NCBI RefSeq assembly: GCF_029212375.1
Contig: NZ_JARGNU010000008.1
Location: forward strand, 108,896 to 172,895
Reading direction: 5' to 3'
Length of the DNA: 64,000 bases
From: Zhongshania sp.
GTDB lineage: Bacteria; Pseudomonadota; Gammaproteobacteria; Pseudomonadales; Spongiibacteraceae
Shown piece after piece: positions 1 through 9,722 of the stretch (positions are counted from its first letter, which is position 1; the number at the start of each line of letters is the position of its first letter). A program made the position numbers and the translations under genes. Below the pieces are notes generated by a model, which worked only from the letters and a program-made list of their open reading frames with translations, was not told the origin of the DNA and did not search any database.

Positions 1-769
<769 letters not shown>

Positions 770-859
770 TATTTGAGCAGCCCACAATTATTGAATTGGG
801 TGTTGGTTGTGCTTACTAAAGCGGGGCTTATAGGGGTGGTGCTGGCGGGGAGAGGCTTA

Positions 860-906
860 AGCAGTACGACTAAGAGGCAGTTGCTGCGCTTCTTAGTCGT
901 ACTGCT
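860..906. repeat. Perfect 16-bp inverted repeat 3' of ybiT
   Basis: AGCAGTACGACTAAGA (860-875) is repeated perfectly in inverted orientation at 891-906. The 15-base loop itself holds GCAG-TTG-CTGC (877-887), so the whole unit can fold into one long hairpin. It lies 12 bases beyond the ybiT stop codon. Neither side has a T-run, so it is not a standard intrinsic terminator. It may protect the 3' end of the mRNA or be a lone palindromic repeat. Confidence 0.7.
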
Positions 907-917
907 GGGGGCGGAGC

Positions 918-2513
918 TTAGCTCGCTTTACTTAATTCGTGTGCTAGGAACTCGTCGTAAGTGCCTTGGAAGTCATTAAAGGTCTTGTCGGTGATTTCGA
1001 GCACACGGGTTGCGAGTGAGGATACAAACTCGCGGTCGTGGCTGGCGAAGATCAGGGTGCCGTCGTAGTGCTCTAGCGCCAAGTTGAGGGCTTCAATCGC
1101 TTCCATGTCTAAGTGGTTGGTGGGCTCGTCCATGATTAAGACATTGGTGTCCATCATCATTAATTTGCCGAACAACAGGCGGTTTTTCTCTCCACCAGAA
1201 CAGACTTTGGCTTTCTTGTTAAAATCGTCTGAAGAGAACAACAGGCGACCCAGGGTGGCGCGTACAATTTGATCGTCGTGGTGGGGCTTGCGCCACCGGC
1301 TCATCCAATCAAACAAGTTGAGGTCGTTGTCGAAATCATCGGTGCTGTCCTGCGGGCAGTAGCCGAGGCTGGCGTTTTCGGCCCATTTGACCACGCCTTC
1401 TTTGGCTTCTAGCTCTCTCATTAGGCAGCGTAGAAAGGTGGTTTTACCCGCGCCGTTTTCGCCAATAACCGCAAGGCGAGTGCCGGCATCTAAGATCATG
1501 CTGCCTTTGGCAAACAAGGGCTCATCAAAGCCGTGACCAATGTTTTCTAGGGTCAGTGCGGCGCGGTGCAGTTTCTTATCCTGCTTGAAGCGGATATACG
1601 GCGAGGTCCGGCTAGAGGCCTTGATCTCGTCGAGCTGGATCTTGTCGATCTGCTTGGCCCGTGAGGTGGCCTGCTTGGCTTTAGAGGCGTTGGCCGAGAA
1701 GCGGCTAACAAACTGCTGAAGGTCAGCAATTTGTGCAGACTTCTTGGCATTCTGCGACTGCAGGCGCTCGCGCGCAGCGGTGGCGGCGGTCATAAAGTCG
1801 TCGTAGTTGCCTGGATAAACCCGCAGCTCGCCGTAGTCGATGTCGGCCATGTGGGTGCATACCGAGTTTAAGAAATGGCGATCGTGAGAAATAATCACCA
1901 TGGTGCTTTTACGTTGGTTCAGCACGTCTTCCAACCAGCGAATGGTATTGATGTCGAGGTTGTTGGTGGGCTCGTCCAGCAGCAGTATATCTGGATCAGA
2001 GAACAGGGCCTGGGCGAGCAGTACTCGCAATTTCCAGCCCGGCGCCACTTCGCTCATGGGGCCAAAGTGCAGATCGAGCTCGATACCGGCGCCCAATAAA
2101 AATTCGCCAGCGCGGCTCTCGGCACTGTAGCCGTCCATTTCCATGAACTGGGTTTCTAACTCCGCTACCTTCATACCGTCTTCTTCAGACATTTCAGGCA
2201 GCGAGTAAATGCGATCGCGCTCTTGTTTAATCTCCCACAGTTCGGTGTGGCCCATGATCACGGTGTCGATAACCGAGTATTGCTCAAAGGCGAACTGGTC
2301 CTGATGCAATTTACCGACGCGCTCATTGGGGTCGATAGAGACATTGCCGGAGCTGGGTTTCAGGCTGCCGTCGAGAATCTTCATGAAGGTGGATTTGCCG
2401 CAGCCATTGGCGCCAATCAGGCCGTAGCGATTGCCGCCGCCAAATTTAACCGAGATGTTTTCGAATAATGGCTTGGCACCAAATTGCATGGTGATATTTG
2501 CTGTAGAGATCAA
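918..2513 (-). CDS. ybiT: ABC-F ATPase, YbiT type
   Basis: A soluble protein with two ABC ATPase domains and no membrane segment. The first Walker [10 protein letters not shown], is at residues 34-42, and Walker B with the D-loop reads [11 protein letters not shown]. The first signature is atypical ([10 protein letters not shown]), as in E. coli YbiT. The second domain has [19 protein letters not shown] and [15 protein letters not shown] proteins act on ribosomes stalled or poised in translation; the exact YbiT role is unsettled. The start is TTG at 2513, chosen because the resulting N-terminus lines up with E. coli YbiT; the next ATG would remove the first beta strand. The length of 531 aa is normal. 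It is transcribed convergently towards the hairpin at 860-906. Confidence 0.93.
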   Translation of the reverse strand: MISTANITMQFGAKPLFENISVKFGGGNRYGLIGANGCGKSTFMKILDGSLKPSSGNVSIDPNERVGKLHQDQFAFEQYSVIDTVIMGHTELWEIKQERDRIYSLPEMSEEDGMKVAELETQFMEMDGYSAESRAGEFLLGAGIELDLHFGPMSEVAPGWKLRVLLAQALFSDPDILLLDEPTNNLDINTIRWLEDVLNQRKSTMVIISHDRHFLNSVCTHMADIDYGELRVYPGNYDDFMTAATAARERLQSQNAKKSAQIADLQQFVSRFSANASKAKQATSRAKQIDKIQLDEIKASSRTSPYIRFKQDKKLHRAALTLENIGHGFDEPLFAKGSMILDAGTRLAVIGENGAGKTTFLRCLMRELEAKEGVVKWAENASLGYCPQDSTDDFDNDLNLFDWMSRWRKPHHDDQIVRATLGRLLFSSDDFNKKAKVCSGGEKNRLLFGKLMMMDTNVLIMDEPTNHLDMEAIEALNLALEHYDGTLIFASHDREFVSSLATRVLEITDKTFNDFQGTYDEFLAHELSKAS

Positions 2514-2740
2514 GAGGCTATTCCCGGACGCGTTAAACGTAATTTGTGATGAAGCATGAAAAGAAGGGGGCCGTACTATAAGGGTTTTGGCCTAAAAGGT
2601 CGAGCGTAAGCGGCCGTGAGCGCGGCGTTGGGGGCGATTTTAGGGCTAGATTGTGGAATATTTACTGATTATTTCAGAATGTCTTAAAAATCCGGTATGT
2701 TGTGCAAAAAGTGGCGCTAGCCGAACCGAGAAGAGTGAAT

Positions 2741-2995
2741 ATGAGCGAAAATAGCGAAGTAAAAATGTCCCCCCTGTGCCGCACTATCGAACAAAACGGC
2801 AAGTCTGTGCGGGTAGATATATACGAAGACGGCGATGGCAGCTGGATTCTAGAGGTTTTTGACCAATTCAATAATTCCACAATTTGGGAAGACGCCTTTG
2901 AATCAGACGCCGACGCCCTGTTTGAAATAGAAGCCACGATTAAGGAAGAGGGCATAGACTGCCTGATTGGCCCAGTTGATGGCGGTGTATTTTGA
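2741..2995 (+). CDS. Small acidic conserved hypothetical protein
   Basis: An 84-residue acidic protein beginning MSENSEVKMSPLCRTIEQN. The middle, VRVDIYEDGDGSWILEVFD, suggests a short beta-rich fold, and the end is IEEEGI-like (IKEEGIDCLIGPVDGG). There is no signal peptide or membrane segment. I recognise a resemblance to short uncharacterised pseudomonad proteins but no function. The ATG at 2741 is preferred over a possible upstream TTG at 2702 because a purine-rich stretch precedes it. It lies between divergent ybiT and the downstream SDR gene, 43 bases before the latter's start, so the two may be cotranscribed. Confidence 0.7.
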   Translation: MSENSEVKMSPLCRTIEQNGKSVRVDIYEDGDGSWILEVFDQFNNSTIWEDAFESDADALFEIEATIKEEGIDCLIGPVDGGVF

Positions 2996-3038
2996 TCGCA
3001 GTTTTCGGTAAGCGAGGTTGACTAGAGAGGCCAAGGTA

Positions 3039-3788
3039 ATGGCGACCGCAGTGCAGCCCGTCGCGTTGATTACGGGTGGCGCCCAGCGTATTGGCGCCGA
3101 AATTTGCCGCCAGCTTCACAGTCGCGGTTATCGCATTATTATTCATTACCGCCACTCTAGCGCAGCGGCCGAGCAGCTGCGCGACAGCTTAAACGATCTG
3201 CGCGCAAACTCGGCGACGGCAATTGCCGCCGACATGACTTCGCTCGCCGAGGTACAGGCACTTGCTGACACGGCGCTTGCGGTTTGGCAGCGCGTAGACG
3301 TGCTAGTGAATAACGCCTCGGGCTTTTACCCCACGCCCATAGGTGAGGCGACCGAGGCGGATTGGGATGCGCTAATGGGCAGCAATCTCAAAGGGCCGTT
3401 TTTTCTCTCTCAAGCTTTGGCACCAGCGCTGCGCGATAGCGCTGGCTGCATTATTAATCTGGTCGATATTTACGCTAAAAATCCGCTGCCCAGTCACAGT
3501 ATTTACTGCATGGCCAAGGCGGGGGTGATGATGATGACTCAGTCTTTGGCGCTAGAGTTGGCGCCAAACATACGGGTGAACGGGATCTCGCCTGGTAATA
3601 TTCTGTGGCCAGAGCACGCCTCGGCATACTGGGAGCAAGAAAAGCAGGCTTTGACTGAGCGGGTGCCGCTAAAGCGCGAAGGCGAAGCCAGTGATATTGC
3701 GAAAACAGCGGTGTTTTTGGCGGCGGATGCGCCCTATATCACCGGTCAAATTATTGCCGTTGACGGCGGCCGCAGCCTAGCAATTTAG
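3039..3788 (+). CDS. Short-chain dehydrogenase, pteridine reductase (FolM-like)
   Basis: A classical SDR of 249 aa. The nucleotide-binding loop reads TGGAQRIG near the N-terminus, followed by NNASGFYP, the catalytic YCMAK and then ISPGNILWPEHAS. The arginine in the glycine loop and the PG-x-ILWPE segment are typical of the pteridine reductase/dihydromonapterin reductase branch. FolM reduces dihydromonapterin or dihydrofolate with NADPH in the cytoplasm. The ATG at 3039 is preferred to the TTG at 3018 because it has AAGG at a usable distance and starts just before the first beta strand. Exact substrate cannot be told from sequence. Confidence 0.8.
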   Translation: MATAVQPVALITGGAQRIGAEICRQLHSRGYRIIIHYRHSSAAAEQLRDSLNDLRANSATAIAADMTSLAEVQALADTALAVWQRVDVLVNNASGFYPTPIGEATEADWDALMGSNLKGPFFLSQALAPALRDSAGCIINLVDIYAKNPLPSHSIYCMAKAGVMMMTQSLALELAPNIRVNGISPGNILWPEHASAYWEQEKQALTERVPLKREGEASDIAKTAVFLAADAPYITGQIIAVDGGRSLAI

Positions 3789-3903
3789 GTGTATAGCGCG
3801 TACAAGAGTGTGGTAAACCAAAAATAGCGGCAGAGCCGGATTGAATATGTAAACCCAGCCGCCATCCTAGGGGGCTGCCCAATTATGCTAACGAGGTGTG
3901 TTC

Positions 3904-4419
3904 ATGCTTTACGATTTTACTGTCGTGCAGTTCAGTACAATGTTGTCTAATTTAAGCGCCATCTTGAACAAGGGCGCGGAATACGCCGAGGGCAGAAAAA
4001 TTGATGTTGATGCACTGCTAACTTCGCGTTTGGCCTTGGATCAATTTAATTTAATTCGCCAAGTGCAAATTAGCTGCGACGCGGCCAAGCTGAGTGTGGC
4101 GCGCCTAACCGGCAAAGCCGACAGCGCCCCTAAGCACGAAGATTTTGAAACCACCATGGCCGAGCTGCAGGCGCGCATTAAGTCGGTGCAGGATTATTTG
4201 GCAGGCTTTAGCGAGGCAGATTTTGCAGGGGCGGCAGAGCGCCAAGTAGTATTGCCATGGTTTGAAGGCAAGTATTTGCTCGGTAAGGATTTTGCCCAGC
4301 GCTTTGCGATTCCCAATTTCTATTTTCACGTTAGTACCGCTTACGCGATTCTCCGCCATCACGGTGTAGAAGTGGGCAAGATGGATTACCTCGGCGCGAT
4401 TCCCTTTCAAGATTTGTAA
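3904..4419 (+). CDS. DUF1993 family protein
   Basis: A soluble, helical protein of 171 aa that matches the DUF1993 pattern (DinB/YfiT-like four-helix fold): an N-terminal FTVVQFSTMLSNLSAIL helix, SRLALDQFNLIRQVQ in the middle, and a C-terminal FYFHVSTAYAILRHHGVEVGK. The HVS-xAYAILRHHG segment is the hallmark. No activity is established. The ATG at 3904 is chosen over the GTG at 3898 because GAGG at 3893-3896 is correctly spaced only for the ATG. It stands between the pteridine-reductase-like gene and oxyR, with no clear operon partner. Confidence 0.78.
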   Translation: MLYDFTVVQFSTMLSNLSAILNKGAEYAEGRKIDVDALLTSRLALDQFNLIRQVQISCDAAKLSVARLTGKADSAPKHEDFETTMAELQARIKSVQDYLAGFSEADFAGAAERQVVLPWFEGKYLLGKDFAQRFAIPNFYFHVSTAYAILRHHGVEVGKMDYLGAIPFQDL

Positions 4420-4474
4420 GCGTTACGGTGCCTAGCTTAGCGCAGGGCGACTGGGCTGAGGCCTGCCCGCCTTG

Positions 4475-5365
4475 TTAAAAGCTCTCGGCCATGGATTGTC
4501 GAATCGAGGCCACCACTGCACGCACGCAGCTCATTCGTGAATAGTTAGGCCGCACTAGCAGGCATATCTCCCGAGTTGGCAGTGGCGCCGTAAAGTGGAT
4601 ATAGCGCAGGTCTTTGTCATTGTCTTTCACCGCTAGGGCGGGCAGTAGGGTAATGCCCATGCCGCTGGCGACCATGTAGCGCAAGGTTTCTAGGCTGGTA
4701 GCCTGAAAGCGGGTGTCTTCCTTGGCGCCGGCGCTAAAACAGTAGTCTAGAGCCTCGTCGCGCAAACAGTGCCCATCTTCCAGTGTGAGTACCCACTGAC
4801 CGTTAAGGTCGCTGAGCAGGGCCGACTCCTTTTTGGCGAGAACATGCTTGTGGGGAACCGCCAGCACCAGCGGCTCTTCAAATAGCGCGTAGCGCTCCAC
4901 GCCTTGCATGGTGTTTAGCCAACTTAAAATCAGTATGTCTAATTCACCGTCGTCGAGTTTTTTGAGCAAAACATCAGTTTGATTTTCGTGCAGGTAAAAA
5001 TTGATATTGGGGAGGCTCGCACTCAAGTCCGCCATGATATGAGGAAGCAAATAGGGCGCTACGGTGGGGATTAGGCCGATATGTAAGTCGCCGGCAAGGG
5101 GGTCAGAGAGCGCCTTGGCCGACTCCTCAAAATCATTGGCGGCGCGCAAGACTTGGCGGGCGCGAAGCAGTAGTTCTTCGCCGGCGGCGGTGAGCATCAC
5201 CTTTTTGCGATGGCGCTCTATTAGCGTGAGGCCGAGCTGCTCCTCCAGTTTCATTATTTGCCCGCTTAAGGTGGGCTGGCTTACAAAGCAGGCTTCTGCG
5301 GCGCGACCAAAGTGCTGATGGCGGGCCAGCGCATCTAAATACTGCAAGTCTCTAATTTTGACCAT
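4475..5365 (-). CDS. oxyR: Peroxide-sensing LysR regulator OxyR
   Basis: A 296-aa LysR-type regulator with the N-terminal HTH (FGRAAEACFVSQPTLSGQIMKLEEQLG) and the OxyR signature HCLRDEALDYC. The two cysteines fall at residues 200 and 209, matching the redox pair C199/C208 of E. coli OxyR. Oxidation by hydrogen peroxide forms a disulfide that turns the tetramer into an activator of ahp, kat and related genes. It is divergent from ahpC with a 148-base shared control region containing a good OxyR site, the usual self-controlled arrangement. The start gives the standard N-terminus MVKIRDLQYLDALARHQHFG. Confidence 0.96.
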   Translation of the reverse strand: MVKIRDLQYLDALARHQHFGRAAEACFVSQPTLSGQIMKLEEQLGLTLIERHRKKVMLTAAGEELLLRARQVLRAANDFEESAKALSDPLAGDLHIGLIPTVAPYLLPHIMADLSASLPNINFYLHENQTDVLLKKLDDGELDILILSWLNTMQGVERYALFEEPLVLAVPHKHVLAKKESALLSDLNGQWVLTLEDGHCLRDEALDYCFSAGAKEDTRFQATSLETLRYMVASGMGITLLPALAVKDNDKDLRYIHFTAPLPTREICLLVRPNYSRMSCVRAVVASIRQSMAESF

Positions 5366-5388
5366 GGGCTATATCTGCGCACTTTATG

Positions 5389-5425
5389 ATTGGTAAAACC
5401 TATCTTAATCATAATAATCATCGAT
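5389..5425. promoter_or_regulatory. Four-element OxyR binding site between oxyR and ahpC
   Basis: The site fits ATAG-N7-CTAT-N7-ATAG-N7-CTAT as ATTG (5389-5392), CTAT (5400-5403), ATAA (5411-5414) and CGAT (5422-5425), that is 13 of 16 key bases with perfect spacing. The first half, GATTGGTAAAACCTATC, matches the palindromic core GATAGGTTNAACCTATC at 14 of 16 defined bases. It lies directly upstream of the probable ahpC -35 region. Confidence 0.82.
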
Positions 5426-5454
5426 TAGAACTTATATCTCCGCTTCCCTAGTAT
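5425..5454 (+). promoter_or_regulatory. Probable ahpC promoter
   Basis: A weak -35 TTAGAA (5425-5430) touches the OxyR site and a -10 TAGTAT (5449-5454) follows after 18 bases. A poor -35 abutting the activator site is typical of an OxyR-dependent class of promoter. The leader to the ahpC ATG is about 53 bases. Confidence 0.45.
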
Positions 5455-5513
5455 GGGTCCTGAGCTTAAGGCACACCGCCTTTTCAAGATTACCACCACA
5501 AAGGATAGCCACT

Positions 5514-6083
5514 ATGTTCCCAACCATTATCAATACCAAGGTTCAGCCCTTTAAAGCCACTGCCTACCACAATGGCGATTTTGTCGACGTTAGCGATGCT
5601 GATCTGTTAGGCAAGTGGTCTGTGCTGGTCTTTTACCCCGCTGACTTTACCTTTGTTTGCCCCACTGAGCTGGGCGATATGGCCGACCACTACGCGCAGC
5701 TGCAAGAAATGGGCGTAGAAGTGTACTCAGTGTCTACCGACACCCACTTTACCCACAAAGCGTGGCACGACAGCTCCGACACCATTGGCAAGATCCAATA
5801 CCCAATGATTGGTGACCCAACGGGCAAGATCTCGCGCAATTTTGGCGTAATGATCGAGGAAGACGGTCTGGCACTGCGCGGTACGTTCGTGATTAACCCC
5901 GAGGGCGAAATTAAAGTCGCCGAGCTTCACGATCTTGGTATTGGCCGCTCAGCCAAAGAGCTAGTGCGTAAGGTGCAAGCTGCTCAATACGTTGCCGAGC
6001 ACGATGGCGAAGTTTGCCCAGCAGCATGGCAGCCAGGTGAAGCGACACTATCTCCTTCTTTGGACCTAGTTGGCAAAATTTAA
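5514..6083 (+). CDS. ahpC: Alkyl hydroperoxide reductase peroxiredoxin AhpC
   Basis: A typical 2-Cys peroxiredoxin of 189 aa. The peroxidatic cysteine is C49 in FTFVCPTELGD and the resolving cysteine is C168 in GEVCPAAWQPG. It reduces hydrogen peroxide and organic hydroperoxides and is itself re-reduced by AhpF. The ATG at 5514 follows AAGGATAG. It is the first gene downstream of the OxyR site and is separated from ahpF by an intrinsic terminator, so ahpF is probably transcribed by read-through or from its own weak promoter. Confidence 0.97.
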   Translation: MFPTIINTKVQPFKATAYHNGDFVDVSDADLLGKWSVLVFYPADFTFVCPTELGDMADHYAQLQEMGVEVYSVSTDTHFTHKAWHDSSDTIGKIQYPMIGDPTGKISRNFGVMIEEDGLALRGTFVINPEGEIKVAELHDLGIGRSAKELVRKVQAAQYVAEHDGEVCPAAWQPGEATLSPSLDLVGKI

Positions 6084-6094
6084 TACCCCATGTT

Positions 6095-6118
6095 GGCCCC
6101 GTTAGCGGGGCCTTTTTT
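6095..6118 (+). terminator. Intrinsic terminator after ahpC
   Basis: A perfect 7-bp stem, GGCCCCG (6095-6101) and CGGGGCC (6106-6112), with loop TTAG and six T's (6113-6118). It starts 12 bases after the ahpC stop. Confidence 0.9.
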
Positions 6119-6170
6119 ACCAATCAAATATGTAAATTAAAACCGAATTCTAAAGTTCACGGGAGTCACC

Positions 6171-7778
6171 ATGTTAGACGCGAAAATGAAAACCCAGTTG
6201 GAGGCGTACCTCCAAAATCTAAAAACACCGGTAGAGCTGGTCGCGTATCTCGATGGCCAAGATAAATCCTGGGAACTTGAAATCCTGATGAACGAGGTGT
6301 CTGCGCTATCGCCGCTGGTGTCGCTGGCTCAGGGGGAAGATCACGAAGCGCGTCGGCCAGCAATGGGCGTGCGTTCCGTGGCCAGTGGCACCGAGATGCG
6401 GTTTGCTGGCGTGCCGCTTGGTCACGAATTTACCTCATTGGTGTTGGCGGTGCTGCACAGCGGCGGCCACCCCATGAAAATAGATAAAGAGTTGATTGAA
6501 CAAGTGCGCAATCTTGACGGCGAATACCGTTTTGAGACTTACATTTCTTTGAGCTGCCAGACCTGCCCCGAGGTGGTTCAGGCGCTAAATATGATGGCGG
6601 CGATCAACCCGCAGATTCGCAATGAAATGATCGACGGCGCGATGTTCCAAGACGAAGTGGAAGCGCGAAAAGTGCTCGCGGTGCCAACCGTATTTATGAA
6701 CGGCCAACAGTTTTCTCAGGGTCGTATTAGCTTGGCCGATATCTTAAAGAAGATGGACAAAAACGCCGGTGCGAGAAGCCTTAAAAAACTCGCCGAGAAA
6801 GACATATTTGATATGTTAGTGGTTGGCGGTGGCCCCGCTGGCGCCTCGGCGGCAATCTACGCGGCCCGTAAAGGAATTCGCACAGGCGTGTTGGCCGATA
6901 AATTTGGCGGTCAATTATTGGATACCGTGAGTATCGAAAACTTTATTTCGGTGAACGAAACCGAAGGGCCTAAATTGGTCGCCAATCTCGAGGCCCACGT
7001 TGGTGCTTACGATGTGGATATTATGGCGGGCCACCAAGCTAGCGGCTTATCGGTAGCTGACGACGGCAGCATCGAGATCAGTGTCGAGGGTGGCGCGGTA
7101 TTGCGCAGCCGTTCGGTGTTGCTGGCGACCGGTGCTCGCTGGCGCGAAATGAACGTGCCTGGCGAACAAGAATACCGTGGTAAGGGCGTGGCCTACTGCC
7201 CGCACTGCGACGGCCCGCTGTTTAAAGGTAAATCGGTTGCGGTGATTGGCGGTGGTAATTCGGGTATTGAGGCCGCCATCGACCTTGCGGGAATCACCGG
7301 GCACGTCACGGTGTTGGAGTTTGACAACAAGCTGCGCGCCGACGAGGTTTTGCAGCGCAAGGCGCGCTCACTAAAGAACGTCGATATTATCACCAGCGCC
7401 CAAACCACCGAAGTGCTGGGTGACGGCGACCGAGTGATTGGTTTGGCGTATACCGACCGCCAAAGCGGCGAGACCAAAACCATTAGTCTGGCGGGTATCT
7501 TTGTGCAGATTGGTTTGGTGCCCAATACCGAGTTTTTAAAAGGGGTGGTAGACCTTAGCCCGCGCGGCGAAATTGAAATTGGCGCGCGCGGTGAAACCTC
7601 GGTGCCCGGTGTGTTTGCCGCTGGCGACGTCACCACCACGCCCTTTAAGCAGATTGTAATTGCAGTGGGCAGTGGCGCAACCGCCGCCTTGGGCGCCTTT
7701 GATTACTTGATTCGCCAGCCGGTGTTGGAAAACAGCGCCGAGCAAGTGGCAAACCAAGGTGCAAACCAAGCTGCTTAA
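6171..7778 (+). CDS. ahpF: Alkyl hydroperoxide reductase flavoprotein AhpF
   Basis: A 535-aa flavoprotein. The N-terminal tandem thioredoxin-fold region carries the CQTC pair at residues 129 and 132, the same numbers as E. coli AhpF. Then come the FAD loop [10 protein letters not shown], the catalytic CPHC at 343/346, the NAD(P) loop GGGNSG and the C-terminal [13 protein letters not shown]. Electrons pass from NADH through FAD and the two cysteine pairs to AhpC. The last 20 residues are an Ala/Gln/Asn-rich tail. The ATG at 6171 follows CGGGAG with good spacing. It is ahpC's partner in one locus. Confidence 0.97.
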   Translation: MLDAKMKTQLEAYLQNLKTPVELVAYLDGQDKSWELEILMNEVSALSPLVSLAQGEDHEARRPAMGVRSVASGTEMRFAGVPLGHEFTSLVLAVLHSGGHPMKIDKELIEQVRNLDGEYRFETYISLSCQTCPEVVQALNMMAAINPQIRNEMIDGAMFQDEVEARKVLAVPTVFMNGQQFSQGRISLADILKKMDKNAGARSLKKLAEKDIFDMLVVGGGPAGASAAIYAARKGIRTGVLADKFGGQLLDTVSIENFISVNETEGPKLVANLEAHVGAYDVDIMAGHQASGLSVADDGSIEISVEGGAVLRSRSVLLATGARWREMNVPGEQEYRGKGVAYCPHCDGPLFKGKSVAVIGGGNSGIEAAIDLAGITGHVTVLEFDNKLRADEVLQRKARSLKNVDIITSAQTTEVLGDGDRVIGLAYTDRQSGETKTISLAGIFVQIGLVPNTEFLKGVVDLSPRGEIEIGARGETSVPGVFAAGDVTTTPFKQIVIAVGSGATAALGAFDYLIRQPVLENSAEQVANQGANQAA

Positions 7779-7804
7779 CCTCTATTTGATCTAAACGCCC
7801 TGTT

Positions 7805-7829
7805 GCCCCTCACCGAGGGGCTTTTTTTT
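7805..7829 (+). terminator. Intrinsic terminator after ahpF
   Basis: GCCCCTC (7805-7811) pairs perfectly with GAGGGGC (7815-7821) around a three-base loop, followed by eight T's. Confidence 0.92.
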
Positions 7830-7902
7830 GCCTGAACTCCACCAAAAAATATTTTAGCGAATACCCTGACAATTGCCTTGGCGGCGCGTTTATAGATATG
7901 AC

Positions 7903-7919
7903 GATTAGCAAAACCTATC
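7903..7919 (+). promoter_or_regulatory. OxyR-like half-site upstream of the vWA/ECF operon
   Basis: GATTAGCAAAACCTATC is identical at 15 of 17 positions to the first half of the oxyR-ahpC site (5388-5404), and the match extends two bases further. It agrees with the OxyR core palindrome at 12 of 16 defined bases. The second half of a tetramer site is not recognisable on either side, so binding would be by a dimer or weaker. It ends 22 bases before the first gene's ATG. Confidence 0.45.
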
Positions 7920-7940
7920 TTGCGACACATGGAGAACCAC

Positions 7941-9722
7941 ATGAAATACGCCGCCAGCTTGTCATTGCTTTTTATCTTTGCGATAGCTTTTATATTTTTA
8001 CGAGGGCCACAAGATCCACTCTTAGAAAATCAGGGCGCTTCAGAAACCCAAGCCCCAAATAAATTCGAACACCACGCGATAAACGAGCCCGCTGAGCCGC
8101 AGCGGAATGCGGTAAAGGACGAGGTCTATACATCTGCTATTAGCCTGCCAGCCCCCAAACCGGCATCTGAAAAGATGCTTGCGGAGCATTTTGCTGGCGC
8201 TCAGGCAGCGGCTGCGCATGCTAAGCAAATAAAGGAGTCCGCCATGCTGGTCAGGCAGCGATCTCATTTTATTGCGGATACGGATTTCCCAATGAGCATT
8301 GCCCCGCGAGATAGAGAAGGCTATGCCGCCAAAACCGAGAACCGCTTTTTGTCGGTGGCGCTATCGCCGCTATCCACCTTTGGGCTAGAAGTAGATTCGG
8401 CGAGTTACGCAAATATGCGTCGTCAAATCAATAACGGCCAAATCCCCGTCCCCGCTAGTGTAAGATTAGAGGAGCTGGTAAATTATTTTGATTACAACTT
8501 CTCTGCGCCAACAGGCAAGCATCCTATTGCGGTGATGTCAGATTACGCCGTAGCGCCGTGGAACCCCGCCCACCGCATTGCCATGATCGGCGTGAAGGCG
8601 GTGGACACCACCGCTAGCAGTGAGCGCGGCGCACGCATCACATTTTTACTCGACACCTCGGGCTCTATGAATAGCCCCAATAAATTGCCGCTACTGATCC
8701 GCAGCTTTCAAACCTTGCTCTCGAATTTAAAGCAAGATGATCAGGTTGCGATTGTGACTTACGCGGGGAGTGCCGGAGTAGTATTGCCGCCCACGCCAGT
8801 TACCGAATCTAATCGTATTCAGCGGGCCTTGGCCAATCTTAGTGCAGGTGGCTCTACCGCCGGTGGTGCAGGCATTGCCTTGGCCTACGATGTTGCCCGC
8901 AAACAATTTGATAGCAAGTCGACTAACCTAGTGATTCTCGCCACCGACGGCGACTTTAATGTTGGCGCCAGCAGCGACGGCGAGCTAAAAGCAATGATCG
9001 AGAAGCAGCGCGCCAGCGGCGTATTTCTGTCGGTGATTGGCATGGGTACCGGCAATTACCAAGACGCGAAAATGCAGGTCTTGGCCGAGGCCGGTAACGG
9101 CGTTGCGCATTATTTGGATTCCGACGCCGAAGCCCAGCGCTTGTTTGGCTCCGAGCTAAGCCGCACCCTCCACATTGCGGCTAAAGACGTGAAAGTGCAG
9201 GTGGAGTTTAATCCAGCGGCGGTAGCGCAATACCGGCTGTTAGGCTATGAATCTAGAGTGATGAACGCCGAAGATTTTCGGGACGACAAAAAGGACTCTG
9301 GCGAAATCGGCGCAGGCCACTCGGTGGTTGCGCTCTACGAGATCATTCCCACTGGTAACGGCACCGCGCCAGATATTGAACGTCGCTACCCAACAGTTCG
9401 CAGCAAGGGAAGTCAGGCAATGGAGTTAGGCTTTGTCAAAATTCGCTACAAGCAGCCAGATGGCGACAAAGGCATTGAATTTGCGCATGCTATGACAACA
9501 CAGGCTAAGGCGATTGAATCCGCTACCGCTGATTTGCGTTGGGCTTCAGCCGTTGCGGAGTTTAGCTTGGTACTGTCGCAGTCTGAGCATGCTGGTTCAG
9601 CCAGCTACGCGGCAGCCTTGCGCCGCGCCAGAGCGGTATTGCCGCATATGCCAGACGACAAACGCAGCGAATTTATTGGTCTGATCGAAAGGCTTACCAC
9701 TACTAGGATCGCCCAAGAGTGA
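7941..9722 (+). CDS. Membrane-anchored von Willebrand factor A protein, YfbK type
   Basis: A 593-aa protein with an N-terminal hydrophobic signal anchor (about residues 4-22), so it is probably exported. The YfbK N-domain follows (LEVDSASYANMRRQI, VRLEELVNYFDY), then a vWA domain with the metal site DTSGSMNSP and ATDGDFNVG, and a C-terminal DUF3520-type region ending in ARAVLPHMPDDKRSEFI. The vWA fold usually binds a divalent metal and protein partners; no specific role is known for this type. The ATG at 7941 has GGAG at 7931-7934. It overlaps the next gene by the tetramer GTGA, so the pair is translationally coupled. Confidence 0.88.
   Translation: MKYAASLSLLFIFAIAFIFLRGPQDPLLENQGASETQAPNKFEHHAINEPAEPQRNAVKDEVYTSAISLPAPKPASEKMLAEHFAGAQAAAAHAKQIKESAMLVRQRSHFIADTDFPMSIAPRDREGYAAKTENRFLSVALSPLSTFGLEVDSASYANMRRQINNGQIPVPASVRLEELVNYFDYNFSAPTGKHPIAVMSDYAVAPWNPAHRIAMIGVKAVDTTASSERGARITFLLDTSGSMNSPNKLPLLIRSFQTLLSNLKQDDQVAIVTYAGSAGVVLPPTPVTESNRIQRALANLSAGGSTAGGAGIALAYDVARKQFDSKSTNLVILATDGDFNVGASSDGELKAMIEKQRASGVFLSVIGMGTGNYQDAKMQVLAEAGNGVAHYLDSDAEAQRLFGSELSRTLHIAAKDVKVQVEFNPAAVAQYRLLGYESRVMNAEDFRDDKKDSGEIGAGHSVVALYEIIPTGNGTAPDIERRYPTVRSKGSQAMELGFVKIRYKQPDGDKGIEFAHAMTTQAKAIESATADLRWASAVAEFSLVLSQSEHAGSASYAAALRRARAVLPHMPDDKRSEFIGLIERLTTTRIAQE

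Noticed and set aside
773..979. 68-codon plus-strand frame from a TTG, hydrophobic in part
   Set aside because: It overlaps the palindrome 860-906 and the 3' end of ybiT, has no ribosome-binding site and no recognisable product.
3018..3038. TTG start for the pteridine-reductase-like SDR
   Set aside because: The ATG at 3039 has a better ribosome-binding site and matches the usual N-terminal distance to the glycine loop.
7193..7639. 148-codon minus-strand frame inside ahpF
   Set aside because: Antisense shadow of a strongly conserved gene; no homology or start.
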